From: JAWWPG01 sp038254365
GTDB taxonomy: Bacteria; Actinomycetota; Actinomycetes; Propionibacteriales; Nocardioidaceae
Reading direction: 5' to 3'
Length of the DNA: 27,134 nt
Assembly (NCBI GenBank): GCA_038254365.1
Contig: JBBSGI010000041.1
Coordinates: 1 to 27,134 of the forward strand
The position numbers were made by a program, and so were the translations under genes. The notes below the pieces were generated by a model. The model was not told where the DNA came from, made no database searches, and saw nothing but the letters and a program-made list of their open reading frames with translations. Of this stretch, positions 1-7,843 are shown piece by piece. Numbering within the stretch: the stretch's first letter is position 1; each line of letters opens with the position of its first letter.

Positions 1-59
1 GTCGGGAGCTGCCCCCCGTCTCGAGACCACGGGTGGCTGGCCATCGATATCTCAAGAGA

Positions 60-177
60 GTTTCGGCGACCATGGCGAAGGGGAAACACCCAGCTCCATT
101 CCGAACCTGGAAGTTAAGCCCTTCAGCGCCGATGGTACTGCATGCGGGAGCGTGTGGGAGAGTAGGACGTCGCCGGA
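60..177 (+). rRNA. rrf: 5S ribosomal RNA
   Basis: This stretch reads as a complete bacterial 5S rRNA. It opens with GTTTCGGCGACCATGGCGAA, carries the conserved loop sequence ending in CCGAACCTGGAAGTTAAGC, and closes with GTAGGACGTCGCCGGAC, which pairs with the 5' end to form helix I. The length of about 118 nt is normal. A strong hairpin follows within 10 nt, so it is probably the last gene of an rRNA operon whose 16S and 23S lie left of the window. Bases 1-59 would then be 23S-5S spacer; no 23S sequence is recognisable in them. End points are good to a few bases. Confidence 0.95.
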
Positions 178-185
178 CATCCTTC

Positions 186-220
186 GGTACGGGCCGCCTT
201 CGGGCGGCCCGTACCGCTTT
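186..220 (+). terminator. Intrinsic terminator of the rRNA operon
   Basis: A perfect 13-bp stem (186-198 with 203-215) closes on a TTCG tetraloop and is followed by GCTTT. It lies 8 nt after the 5S rRNA and before the next gene's ribosome binding site, as expected for the end of an rrn operon. Confidence 0.9.
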
Positions 221-259
221 GTCGACCGCGGTCCCGTCTCAGAAAGTGAGGGAGATGTC

Positions 260-1156
260 GTGAGTGATCGGCAAAGTGGCGGCAACGGCAGCGGCAACGG
301 CTCGAAGAGCGGCCGCTCCGGCCGGCCCGCCGCACGAGGTGGCCGGTCGCGGCAGGACGTCGGGTCCGCTCGCTCGACCCAGCCGAGACCCGGGCAGCAG
401 ACCCGTCCGCGCAGCACCGCCGGGCGATGGCGGCGCGACGAGCTACCGGTGACCGAGCGCACAGAGGTGCAGCGCGTCTATGACGGACCGCCGATACCCG
501 AGGACATCACCGGCAAGGAGCTCGACCGATTTGTGGTCAACCAGCTCAAGTCGCTGCCGGAGAAGCTTGCGGTCCGGGTGGCGCGTCACCTCGTCGCCGC
601 GGCGCGGCTGATCGACACCGATCCCGAAGCCGCGTACCAACACACGATCGCCGCCCGAGCCCGAGCCGCCCGGATCGCCGTTGTGCGCGAGGCCAGCGGC
701 GAGGCCGCCTATGCCGCCGGGAGCTTCAAGGACGCGCTGGCCGAGCTGAAGGCCGCCCGGCGGCTGAGTGGAGACGCGCTGTATCTCCCGATGATGGCGG
801 ACTGCGAGCGAGCCCTCGGTCGCCCAGGTCGGGCGATCGCCATGGCGAAGGAGCCGGCGGTCGAAACGCTCGACGTGGCAGGACAGATCGAGATGCGTAT
901 TGTCGAGTCGGGCGCGCGCCGCGACTTGGGCGAGGCCGCAGCTGCCATACGCACCCTGGAAGGGCGCGAGCTCCGGTCCCATACCCGAGCCGACTGGTCA
1001 CCGAGGCTGCGCTACGCCTACGCCGAGGCGCTGCTCGCCGACGGTCAGCGGGCGGCGGCCCGTGAATGGTTCGAGCGCGCCGCCGGTGTCGACGTCAACG
1101 ACGTGACGGATGCGGCCGACCGGGTCGCGGAGCTGGACGCGGCCGACAGCAGCTGA
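260..1156 (+). CDS. Tetratricopeptide-repeat protein (Rv1691-like)
   Basis: A 298-aa protein. The first ~70 residues are a low-complexity basic tail rich in Gly, Ser and Arg. The rest is helical, with TPR-like pairs such as EAAYAAGSFKDALAELKAAR and YAYAEALLADGQRAAAREWF near the C-terminus. TPR folds are protein-interaction scaffolds; no enzymatic motif is seen. GTG at 260 was chosen because a GAGGGAG ribosome binding site sits just upstream; reading further 5' would run back into the rRNA terminator. Its place between the 5S rRNA and the SSB/HAD/tlyA genes matches Rv1691 of M. tuberculosis. The exact function is not known. Confidence 0.85.
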   Translation: MSDRQSGGNGSGNGSKSGRSGRPAARGGRSRQDVGSARSTQPRPGQQTRPRSTAGRWRRDELPVTERTEVQRVYDGPPIPEDITGKELDRFVVNQLKSLPEKLAVRVARHLVAAARLIDTDPEAAYQHTIAARARAARIAVVREASGEAAYAAGSFKDALAELKAARRLSGDALYLPMMADCERALGRPGRAIAMAKEPAVETLDVAGQIEMRIVESGARRDLGEAAAAIRTLEGRELRSHTRADWSPRLRYAYAEALLADGQRAAAREWFERAAGVDVNDVTDAADRVAELDAADSS

Positions 1157-1297
1157 CCGGCCGTCGTCCACAGGCGGCCATCCCTCCACGGCTCTCCACA
1201 GGCAGCCGTCCCAGAGACCCCGCGCGCGTCACCCACTGGCACGATTGGCTTCCAGCACTGCTCCCGGCAGGACGCATCGAGGAGGCGAGACGGCGAG

Positions 1298-1693
1298 ATG
1301 CACCGTGACGAAGGTATGCCGGTCGGCCACGCTGCTGAGGACCGCGAGGGGGTCCGATCCACCGCCAGGAACGAGGTGATCTTGTGCGGTCGAGTCGCCA
1401 AGGCCGCCGACGAGCGAAATCTGCCCAGCGGGGACACGGTCCTGACAACCCGGGTGATCGTCGACCGGCCGCCGACCCGACGGCAGAGGTCTGGTTCCGG
1501 CCGCTCACGGCAGCCGGTCGACGCGATCGACTGCGTGGCCTGGACGGCGCGGGTCCGGCAGGTGATCCGCCGGTGGCAACCCGGCGACCAGGTGATGGTC
1601 ATCGGAGCCATCCGGCGCAGGTTCTACCGGGTCGAGGGCCGTCCGATCAGTCGCGTCGAGGTCGAGATCACCCAAGCCAGACGCCTGGGGTAA
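1298..1693 (+). CDS. SSB-like OB-fold single-stranded DNA-binding protein
   Basis: A 131-aa protein that aligns in pattern with the SSB OB-fold. After a short polar N-terminus comes NEVILCGRVAKAADERNLPS (about residues 26-45, the first beta strands), then a basic loop, AIDCVAWTARVRQVIRRWQP and the strand QVMVIGAIRRRFYR. Unlike housekeeping SSB it lacks the long Gly/Pro linker and the acidic tip that recruits partner proteins, ending instead in the basic ITQARRLG. It is therefore probably a paralogue, not the replicative SSB; such short forms occur in actinomycetes. AGGAGG lies at 1279-1284, 13 nt before the ATG, a rather long spacing. It converges with the minus-strand DUF1015 gene 25 nt downstream. 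Confidence 0.75.
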   Translation: MHRDEGMPVGHAAEDREGVRSTARNEVILCGRVAKAADERNLPSGDTVLTTRVIVDRPPTRRQRSGSGRSRQPVDAIDCVAWTARVRQVIRRWQPGDQVMVIGAIRRRFYRVEGRPISRVEVEITQARRLG

Positions 1694-1718
1694 GGCCGAG
1701 TCGTTGGCTGCGGGTGAC

Positions 1719-2951
1719 TCACAGCTCGTCGTCAAAGGCCCGCATGACGAGCCCCATCCGGGGCTTGGGCCCGAAGGAGGTCGACTTGCGCGGCATCATC
1801 TTCCCGGCCCGGGCCACCGCCATGACCTCTGCCACCGTGGTCGGGTGCAGCAGCACGCCAACGCCGTCGTCCTGCACTGCGCTGTGCAGCGTCTGCGGGA
1901 CCGTGTGGTGGTAGCCGATCCGGTCCTCGGACACCGACCAGGTGGGCAGCAGGCTGGCATGCAACACCTCGACATCGGTCACGGCGGTGGGGGAGCGCTG
2001 GGGCAGCCGGAGGGTCTGCTCTACCACGCCGTCGGTGAGCACGATCTCTCCGGATCGTCTCGGCGGTCGCGGCAGGATGCCCTCCAGCCGGCGCGTCTCG
2101 ATCCGCTCGAAACCGGGCGGCGCCGGGAGCGACGACAGCGCGACCTCCGCGATGCTGCGGTGGATCGCGCCGAGCACCAGCGGGAACTCGGACTGGTCGA
2201 TGAGCAACGCGAGGCCCAGATCCCAGGGTCCAGGTCCGTCACCGATCGCCCGGTGCCGTCGGCGCAGCTGCTGGTACATGGCGTACCGGTGATGACCGTC
2301 GGCGATCAGGGCCTGGCGCTGCTGCAGCGCGATCCGGATCTGCTCCAGTGTCGAGGGGTCGGTGATCGACCAGAGCCGATGGAACGTGCCGTCGCTCGCG
2401 ACGACGTCGGTGAGCGGCTCGTCCTCGCGCGCGCGGGCGATGCACGCGCTGGTCTCGCGGTCTCCGTCGTAGACCAGCAGGATCGGCTCCAGGTTCGCCT
2501 GCGCAGCCACGACCATGGCCAGCCGATCCGCCACGATCGCCGGGATCACCCCCTCGTGCGGCAGCACGACTTTGCTGTCGCGCTTGCGCAGCTCAAGCGC
2601 GCCGACGATGCCGCACACACGATGATCGGCGTCACCGTACTCGTAGACGTAGAGCCCCGGCTCGGCATCGGTGACCAGCGTGCCCTGCTGACGCCACCTG
2701 GCCAGTCGCTTGGCCGCGGTCACATACGGGTCGTCGGCGCCGAGCGGTTCGTGGACCAGCCGGGGAAGGATCAGCCGCACGATGTTCAGCGGGTGGGCGT
2801 CGAGCATCTCCTCGATCATTGCCCGGTCCATGACGTCGTACGGTGGACAGGTAACCTCCCCGATGTCGTGGACCATCGCGGGGTTGAACCGCAGCGCCGC
2901 GAACGGGCGCAACCGCAGCCTGGGCTTCGACGATGCTTCCGCTCCGGTCAC
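1719..2951 (-). CDS. DUF1015 family protein
   Basis: A 410-aa protein with the hallmark DUF1015 N-terminus: RLRLRPFAALRFNP followed by EVTCPPYDVM. Further along are HPLNIVRLILP, a central segment with YVYEY, and the typical ADGHHRYAMYQQL stretch near residue 240, an HH motif conserved in the family. The family is widespread and its biochemical role has not been settled; the charged conserved residues suggest an enzyme. GTG at 2951 is preferred because a TACCAT box sits 5 nt upstream on this strand (leaderless pattern) and no good ribosome binding site is seen. An ATG at 3017 would overlap the divergent HAD gene. It is divergently transcribed from that gene with about 46 nt between starts. Confidence 0.85.
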   Translation of the reverse strand: MTGAEASSKPRLRLRPFAALRFNPAMVHDIGEVTCPPYDVMDRAMIEEMLDAHPLNIVRLILPRLVHEPLGADDPYVTAAKRLARWRQQGTLVTDAEPGLYVYEYGDADHRVCGIVGALELRKRDSKVVLPHEGVIPAIVADRLAMVVAAQANLEPILLVYDGDRETSACIARAREDEPLTDVVASDGTFHRLWSITDPSTLEQIRIALQQRQALIADGHHRYAMYQQLRRRHRAIGDGPGPWDLGLALLIDQSEFPLVLGAIHRSIAEVALSSLPAPPGFERIETRRLEGILPRPPRRSGEIVLTDGVVEQTLRLPQRSPTAVTDVEVLHASLLPTWSVSEDRIGYHHTVPQTLHSAVQDDGVGVLLHPTTVAEVMAVARAGKMMPRKSTSFGPKPRMGLVMRAFDDEL

Positions 2952-2956
2952 GCTGC

Positions 2957-2962
2957 ATGGTA
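2957..2962 (-). promoter_or_regulatory. Candidate -10 box for a leaderless DUF1015 transcript
   Basis: On the minus strand TACCAT (fits TANNNT) lies 5 nt before the GTG at 2951, a layout common for leaderless actinobacterial genes. No convincing -35 box is visible, so this is tentative. Confidence 0.35.
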
Positions 2963-2997
2963 CGGCCAACGCGAGACCCGGCAGGAATGAGGCACCC

Positions 2998-4050
2998 GTG
3001 ACCGCAACCCCCGTCACCCTGATGACGTCGACCGAGCCGTTGAGCGAGCACTACGACTGCGCGATGCTCGACCTGGACGGCGTCGTCTACCGCGGAGCCG
3101 ACGCCGTCCAGGGGGCGCCGGCGCTGCTGGAGAAGGCCCGTGCGGCGGGCCTGACGCTCGCCTTCGTCACCAACAACGCCGCCCGCAAGCCGGAGGCGGT
3201 CGCCCGGCAGCTCCGTGACCTCGGCGTCAACGCCGAGGCGAGCGATGTCGTCACGTCGGCGCAGGCGGCGGCGCGCGCCGTGTCGGGGGTGGTGCCCGCG
3301 CGGTCGCCCGTGCTCGTCGTCGGCGGGGAGGGGCTGTCGGCGGCCCTGCGCGAGCGAGCACTCGATCCGGTGTCGACCCTGGCTGACCGGCCGGTCGCCG
3401 TCGTCCAGGGCTTCCATCCCGACGTCGGGTGGCGCCAGCTGGCTCAGGCCGCCTACGCGGTTGCGGCCGGCCTGCCCTGGGTGGCGTCGAACCTGGATCT
3501 GACCATTCCGACCGCCGACGGCATCGCTCCGGGCAACGGCACGCTGGTCGCCGCGGTCGCAGCGGCGGTCGGACATGGACCCGACGTGGTCGCGGGCAAG
3601 CCCTACCGACCGCTGTTCGACGAGACGCTGCTCCGGATCGGCGCGTCGAGGCCGCTGGTCGTCGGTGACCGGCTGGACACCGACATCGAGGGGGCGAACC
3701 GATGCGGTGCCGACTCGCTCTTGGTCATGACCGGCGTGACCGACGTCCCGGCGCTGTGCCGAGCCACTGGGTCGAGCCGGCCGTCGTACGTCGCCTGGAC
3801 GCTCGACGGGCTGCTGTCCGACCACCGGCTCCCGGAGCAGGACGCCGGCTCGTGGGTGCTCGACGGATGGTCGATGCGGCTCGTGGGTGACCGGCTGCAG
3901 GTCGACTCGTCGGGGGAGGGGCGGGAGGCAGGGCTGCGCGCGGTCACCTCGGCGGCCTGGCACTGGTACGACGAGCGCGGCGCTGGCAAGTCCTCGTCCG
4001 ATGACGATCTCGACCTGACGGCGGCGCTCGACGCGTTGCGGCTGCCATAG
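2998..4050 (+). CDS. HAD-IIA phosphatase, glycerol-3-phosphate phosphatase-like (Rv1692-like)
   Basis: A 350-aa HAD-superfamily hydrolase of the NagD-type IIA class. Motif I is MLDLDGVVYRG (nucleophile Asp25, acid/base Asp27), motif II is FVTNNAARKP, the motif III lysine is in VVAGKPYRPLF, and motif IV is VGDRLDTDIEGAN. The orthologue in M. tuberculosis, Rv1692, is reported to dephosphorylate glycerol 3-phosphate during lipid recycling; that substrate is carried over by similarity of position, length (353 aa) and motifs. An ~80-residue C-terminal extension beyond the HAD core ends in acidic DDDLDLT. GTG at 2998 has an AGGA/GAGG ribosome binding site 6-12 nt upstream; ATG 3022 is the alternative start. 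It begins the run leading to tlyA. Confidence 0.85.
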   Translation: MTATPVTLMTSTEPLSEHYDCAMLDLDGVVYRGADAVQGAPALLEKARAAGLTLAFVTNNAARKPEAVARQLRDLGVNAEASDVVTSAQAAARAVSGVVPARSPVLVVGGEGLSAALRERALDPVSTLADRPVAVVQGFHPDVGWRQLAQAAYAVAAGLPWVASNLDLTIPTADGIAPGNGTLVAAVAAAVGHGPDVVAGKPYRPLFDETLLRIGASRPLVVGDRLDTDIEGANRCGADSLLVMTGVTDVPALCRATGSSRPSYVAWTLDGLLSDHRLPEQDAGSWVLDGWSMRLVGDRLQVDSSGEGREAGLRAVTSAAWHWYDERGAGKSSSDDDLDLTAALDALRLP

Positions 4051-4123
4051 CGGGGGTCCGGCGCATGCCACACTTGCCAGGAGCCGCCCGCTGCGCGGAG
4101 AACCACGGCGACCAGGAGGTCAG

Positions 4124-4297
4124 GTGACGCAGAGCGAACCCGACGCCCAGACGGAGGGTGGCGATCCGCGGGTCGACGCCCTGCTGGACCGCCTGGACGA
4201 CCTCGACAACGTGGAGCTGCCCACCCAGCTCGACGTCTTCACCGACGTGCACGCCGCGCTGGCGCAGATCCTCGACGGCCCACCGCTCGCCCCCTGA
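4124..4297 (+). CDS. Small acidic conserved protein (Rv1693-like)
   Basis: A 57-aa acidic protein starting at GTG 4124, with a strong AGGAGG ribosome binding site (4114-4119) 4 nt upstream. The core reads DALLDRLDDLDNVELPTQLD and then VFTDVHAALAQIL, two amphipathic helices, with a short Pro-rich end. M. tuberculosis has a protein of nearly the same size, Rv1693, in the same slot between the HAD phosphatase and tlyA. Its function is unknown. The gap to tlyA is 4 nt, so the two are almost certainly co-translated. The strong binding site, the conserved position and the codon usage support a real gene despite its small size. Confidence 0.8.
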   Translation: MTQSEPDAQTEGGDPRVDALLDRLDDLDNVELPTQLDVFTDVHAALAQILDGPPLAP

Positions 4298-4301
4298 CTC
4301 G

Positions 4302-5108
4302 ATGCCACGTCGTCAGCGGCTCGACGCGGAGCTGGTCCGACGGGGTCTGGCGCGCAGCCGCGACCATGCTGCGCAGCTGATCGGCGACGGCCGGGTCAGC
4401 GTGGCCGGGACGACGGCCAGCAAGCCCGCCACCGGCGTCTCCACCGAGGCGGCCGTGCTGGTGGCGGCCGGCTCGCAGTCCCCCGACTACGCCTCTCGCG
4501 GCGGCCGCAAGCTAGCCGGGGCGCTCGACGTCTTCACGGCTGCCGGGTTGGCCGTGGCGGGGCGCGTCGCGCTGGATGCCGGTGCATCCACCGGAGGCTT
4601 CACCGACGTGCTGCTGCGGGCGCGGGCGGCGTCGGTGACCGCGGTCGACGTGGGCTACGGGCAGCTTGCCTGGGCCTTGCAGCAGGATCCGCGGGTGACG
4701 GTGCGCGACCGCACCAACGTGCGCGATCTTGAGCCGGGGTCCCTGGTGCCGCCGCCGGACCTGGTGGTGGCAGACCTCTCGTTCATCTCGCTGCGCCTGG
4801 TGCTGCCGGCGCTGGTCGCGGTGGCCCGCACTGACGCCGACCTGGTGCTGATGGTCAAACCCCAGTTCGAGGTGGGCCGGGGGCGGCTCGGCAAGGGCGG
4901 TGTCGTCCGGGCTCCGCAGGCGCGAGTCGAGGCGATCCTCGCAGTGGCCGCCACGGCCCACGGTCTCGGGCTGGGCGTCTGCGGATGCTGTGCGAGCCCG
5001 CTGCCGGGCCCGGCGGGCAATGTGGAGTTCTTCCTCTGGCTGCGCCGCGGCGCCCCGCCAGCCGACCCGGGCGCTGTGCATGAGGTCGTCTCCGCGGGTG
5101 CGCGATGA
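4302..5108 (+). CDS. tlyA: TlyA rRNA 2'-O-methyltransferase
   Basis: A 268-aa protein with an N-terminal S4 RNA-binding domain (residues 4-60, starting RLDAELVRRGLARSR) and a Rossmann-like methyltransferase domain. SAM-binding motif I is LDAGASTGGFTD (91-102), followed by AVDVGYGQLAW, then DLVVADLSFISLRLVLPAL and MVKPQFEVGRG; the end carries SPLPGPAGNVEFFLWLR. In mycobacteria TlyA methylates cytidines in 16S and 23S rRNA (C1409 and C1920), and its loss gives capreomycin resistance. The start matches the known N-terminus of the family; no ribosome binding site is visible, consistent with coupling to the 57-aa gene 4 nt upstream. nadK follows after 12 nt. Confidence 0.95.
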   Translation: MPRRQRLDAELVRRGLARSRDHAAQLIGDGRVSVAGTTASKPATGVSTEAAVLVAAGSQSPDYASRGGRKLAGALDVFTAAGLAVAGRVALDAGASTGGFTDVLLRARAASVTAVDVGYGQLAWALQQDPRVTVRDRTNVRDLEPGSLVPPPDLVVADLSFISLRLVLPALVAVARTDADLVLMVKPQFEVGRGRLGKGGVVRAPQARVEAILAVAATAHGLGLGVCGCCASPLPGPAGNVEFFLWLRRGAPPADPGAVHEVVSAGAR

Positions 5109-5120
5109 GAGGCTAGTGCC

Positions 5121-6083
5121 GTGACCAGTGCTGCGGCCGACGTGGGGCCACCATCTGCCGGTGGCCGAAGCGTGCTCGTGATCACGCACACCGGACGTCC
5201 GGCGGGGGTCGATGTCGCTCGCGAGATCACCAAGCGCATGGCCGAAGCCGGTATCGGGGTCCGCATGCTACAGAGCGAGGCTGGCGACATCGGCGCCGTG
5301 GGTGCCTACCCGGTACCTTCCGGTGAGGACCCGGCCGCCGGCTGTGAGGTCGCCATAGCCATCGGTGGCGACGGCACGATCCTGCGAGCCGCCGAGATCA
5401 CCCGCCCGAGCGGGACCCCAGTGCTCGGCATCAACCTCGGTCATGTGGGTTTCCTCGCCGAAGCGGAACGAGCCGACCTCGAGGTGACGGTGTCCGCCGT
5501 GGCCGCCCGGTCGTACACCGTCGAAGAGCGGCTGACCATCGACGTCACCGTGGTGCTGGACGGCGAGGTCGCCGCCCGCGGCTGGGCCCTGAACGAGGCC
5601 AGCGTGGAGAAGGTGGCGCGGGAGCGCATGCTAGAAGTCGTCGTCGAGATCGACGGGCGACCCCTGTCGCGCTGGGGCTGCGACGGCGTGGTGTTCGCCA
5701 CGCCCACCGGGTCGACGGCGTACGCCTTCAGCGCGGGAGGGCCGGTCGTGTGGCCGCAGGTAGACGCTCTGCTGCTGGTGCCACTGAGCGCGCATGCCCT
5801 GTTCGCGCGGCCTCTGGTGACCGCACCCGGCTCCCGGCTCGCGGTCGAGGTGCTTCGCGGCACCAAAGGCGGCGGCGTGCTGTGGTGCGACGGGCGGCGC
5901 ACGCTGGACCTGCCGCCCGGCGCCAGGATCGAGGTCACCAAGAGCGACCGGCCGGTTCGGTTGGCCCGGCTGCAATCGGCCCCGTTCACGGACCGCCTGG
6001 TCGCCAAGTTCGACCTGCCCACCGGGGGGTGGCGCGGTGCAGCCGAGCGCCGGCGAGACCGAGACGGGTACGGCGATGCTTGA
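5121..6083 (+). CDS. nadK: NAD kinase
   Basis: A 320-aa ATP-NAD kinase that makes NADP from NAD in the cytosol. The GGDG nucleotide-binding motif is in AIGGDGTILRAAEITR, followed by GINLGHVGFLAEAE, the NE motif in WALNEASVEK, and the Gly-rich GVVFATPTGSTAYAFSAGGP. The length fits the actinobacterial family. It starts at GTG 5121, 12 nt after tlyA. The tlyA-nadK-recN order is standard in Actinobacteria. Its last 8 bases overlap the start of recN (ATGCTTGA), implying translational coupling. Confidence 0.95.
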   Translation: MTSAAADVGPPSAGGRSVLVITHTGRPAGVDVAREITKRMAEAGIGVRMLQSEAGDIGAVGAYPVPSGEDPAAGCEVAIAIGGDGTILRAAEITRPSGTPVLGINLGHVGFLAEAERADLEVTVSAVAARSYTVEERLTIDVTVVLDGEVAARGWALNEASVEKVARERMLEVVVEIDGRPLSRWGCDGVVFATPTGSTAYAFSAGGPVVWPQVDALLLVPLSAHALFARPLVTAPGSRLAVEVLRGTKGGGVLWCDGRRTLDLPPGARIEVTKSDRPVRLARLQSAPFTDRLVAKFDLPTGGWRGAAERRRDRDGYGDA

Positions 6084-7776
6084 GGAGCTCCGCATCTCGT
6101 CGCTGGGCGTGATCGACGAGGCCGCGCTCGAGTTCGGGCCTGGTCTCAACGTCGTCACCGGCGAGACCGGTGCCGGCAAGACCATGGTGGTCACGGCGCT
6201 GGGGCTGCTTCTCGGCGCCCGGGCTGACGCGGCCATGGTTCGACAAGGCGCATCTCGCGCCCGGGTCGAAGGTGTTCTTGACGTCTCCGACGACGAGAAG
6301 GTAGTGACGCGGGCTGAGGAGGCGGGCGCCGTCCTCGACGACGGCGTGCTTCTCGTCGGTCGCACGGTCTCCGCCGAGGGCAGGTCACGGGCCACCGCCG
6401 GTGGGGCATCGGTGCCCGCCGGTGTGCTCAGCCTGCTCACCGGCGAGCGGGTCGTGCTGCACGGCCAGTCCGGACAGCACCGCCTGCTCCTCGGCGGCCG
6501 GCAGCGCGAGTGTCTCGACGCGTCCGGGGGGCCGGACCTGGCCGAGATGCTCGCCCCCTACGCGGCGACGTACCGGCGACTCCAGCAGGTTCGGACGCAG
6601 CTCGACGAGGTCGTCTCACAGGCTCGCGAGCGGGCCCAAGAGGCCGACGTCCTGCGCTACGGCTTGGCGGAGATCACCGCGGCCGAGCCCAGGCCGGGCG
6701 AGGACTACGACCTGGCCGCCGAGGAGGGACGACTGGCACACGCCGACGCGCTGCGGGCTGCGGCGGAGCTCGCCCGCGCCGCACTCGCGGGCGACGAGTC
6801 CGGCCTGGGCGGCGCCGACGCGCTCGGGCTGGTCGCCACGGCGCGCAAGCGCCTGGACGGGGAGCGCGCCAACGACCCGACACTCGCGGCGCTCGCCGAC
6901 ACGCTGGCGAGTGCCTCCTATGCCCTCGCCGACGTGGCAGCCGACATCGCGTCGTACGCGACGGCCATCGAGACCGATCCGGTCCGGCTCGCTGCCGTGT
7001 CCGAGCGGCGTTCGGTGCTCGCCGGACTTACCCGCAAGTACGGCGACACCCTGCAGGACGTGCTCGAGTGGTCTGCCACCGCGGGCGAGCGCCTCACCGA
7101 CCTGACGTCCGACACGGCGCTCGTCGACCGGCTGCGTGCGGAGAGGTCCGAGCTCGACGGCCGGCTCCGCGCCACCGGTGCGCGACTCAGCTCCCGGCGG
7201 GAACTCGCCGGCGCCGAACTCTCCCGGCAGGTGACCGCCGAGCTGGCCAAGCTGGCCATGGGACACTCCCGGTTCAGCGTGCTCCGCACCGACCTTCCGG
7301 AACCGGGGCCTCACGGTCTCGACGACGTGGTGTTCACGCTGGCGACACACGAGGGCGCCGTCCCGGTGCCGATCGCGAAGGGCGCCTCCGGCGGCGAGCT
7401 GTCCCGCATCATGCTGGCCCTCGAGGTGTGCTTGGTGGGCAGCGCACCTCCGGCGACCATGGTGTTCGACGAGGTCGACGCTGGCGTCGGCGGCAAGGCC
7501 GCGGTCGAGCTCGGGCGGCGGCTGGCTCGGCTGGCCGCCACCTCGCAGGTGATCGTGGTGACCCATCTGCCCCAGGTCGCAGCCTTCGCCGACCGGCACC
7601 ACGTCGTCGTCCGCAGCGGCGACGGCTCGGTGACGACCAGCGGCGTCACCGCTCTCGACGAGGCTGGCCGGCTTCGTGAGCTGTCGCGCATGCTGGCGGG
7701 GCTCGAGGACTCCGAGACCGCGCTGGCGCACGCCAGCGAGCTCGTCGAGCTGGCCAGGGCGGACCGCGCCCCCTGA
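6076..7776 (+). CDS. recN: DNA repair protein RecN
   Basis: A 566-aa SMC-like ATPase acting early in double-strand break repair. Walker A is GETGAGKTM (about residues 29-37). The centre is a long Ala/Arg/Glu-rich coiled coil with the usual interruption. The ABC signature is KGASGGELSRIMLALEV, Walker B is TMVFDEVDAGVGGKAAVELG, and the switch His is in VIVVTHLPQVAAFADRH. The start at ATG 6076 (MLEELRISSLGVIDEA) is the canonical RecN N-terminus and overlaps nadK by 8 nt; GTG 6037 is a possible longer start but adds non-conserved residues. Length is normal for the family. Confidence 0.95.
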   Translation: MLEELRISSLGVIDEAALEFGPGLNVVTGETGAGKTMVVTALGLLLGARADAAMVRQGASRARVEGVLDVSDDEKVVTRAEEAGAVLDDGVLLVGRTVSAEGRSRATAGGASVPAGVLSLLTGERVVLHGQSGQHRLLLGGRQRECLDASGGPDLAEMLAPYAATYRRLQQVRTQLDEVVSQARERAQEADVLRYGLAEITAAEPRPGEDYDLAAEEGRLAHADALRAAAELARAALAGDESGLGGADALGLVATARKRLDGERANDPTLAALADTLASASYALADVAADIASYATAIETDPVRLAAVSERRSVLAGLTRKYGDTLQDVLEWSATAGERLTDLTSDTALVDRLRAERSELDGRLRATGARLSSRRELAGAELSRQVTAELAKLAMGHSRFSVLRTDLPEPGPHGLDDVVFTLATHEGAVPVPIAKGASGGELSRIMLALEVCLVGSAPPATMVFDEVDAGVGGKAAVELGRRLARLAATSQVIVVTHLPQVAAFADRHHVVVRSGDGSVTTSGVTALDEAGRLRELSRMLAGLEDSETALAHASELVELARADRAP

Positions 7777-7843
7777 CCGTCCGAGCACGACTCGCGGCGC
7801 AGGTCCGCGGATCGGCACCGTGCGTGCGCGAAGATGGCGGGCG

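Noticed and set aside
1704..2990. Long plus-strand open frame opposite DUF1015
   Set aside because: It is the GC-driven shadow of the DUF1015 gene; its residues show no family pattern and it has no ribosome binding site.
2632..4071. Long minus-strand frame opposite the HAD phosphatase
   Set aside because: Arg/Gly-rich shadow of a clearly recognised plus-strand gene.
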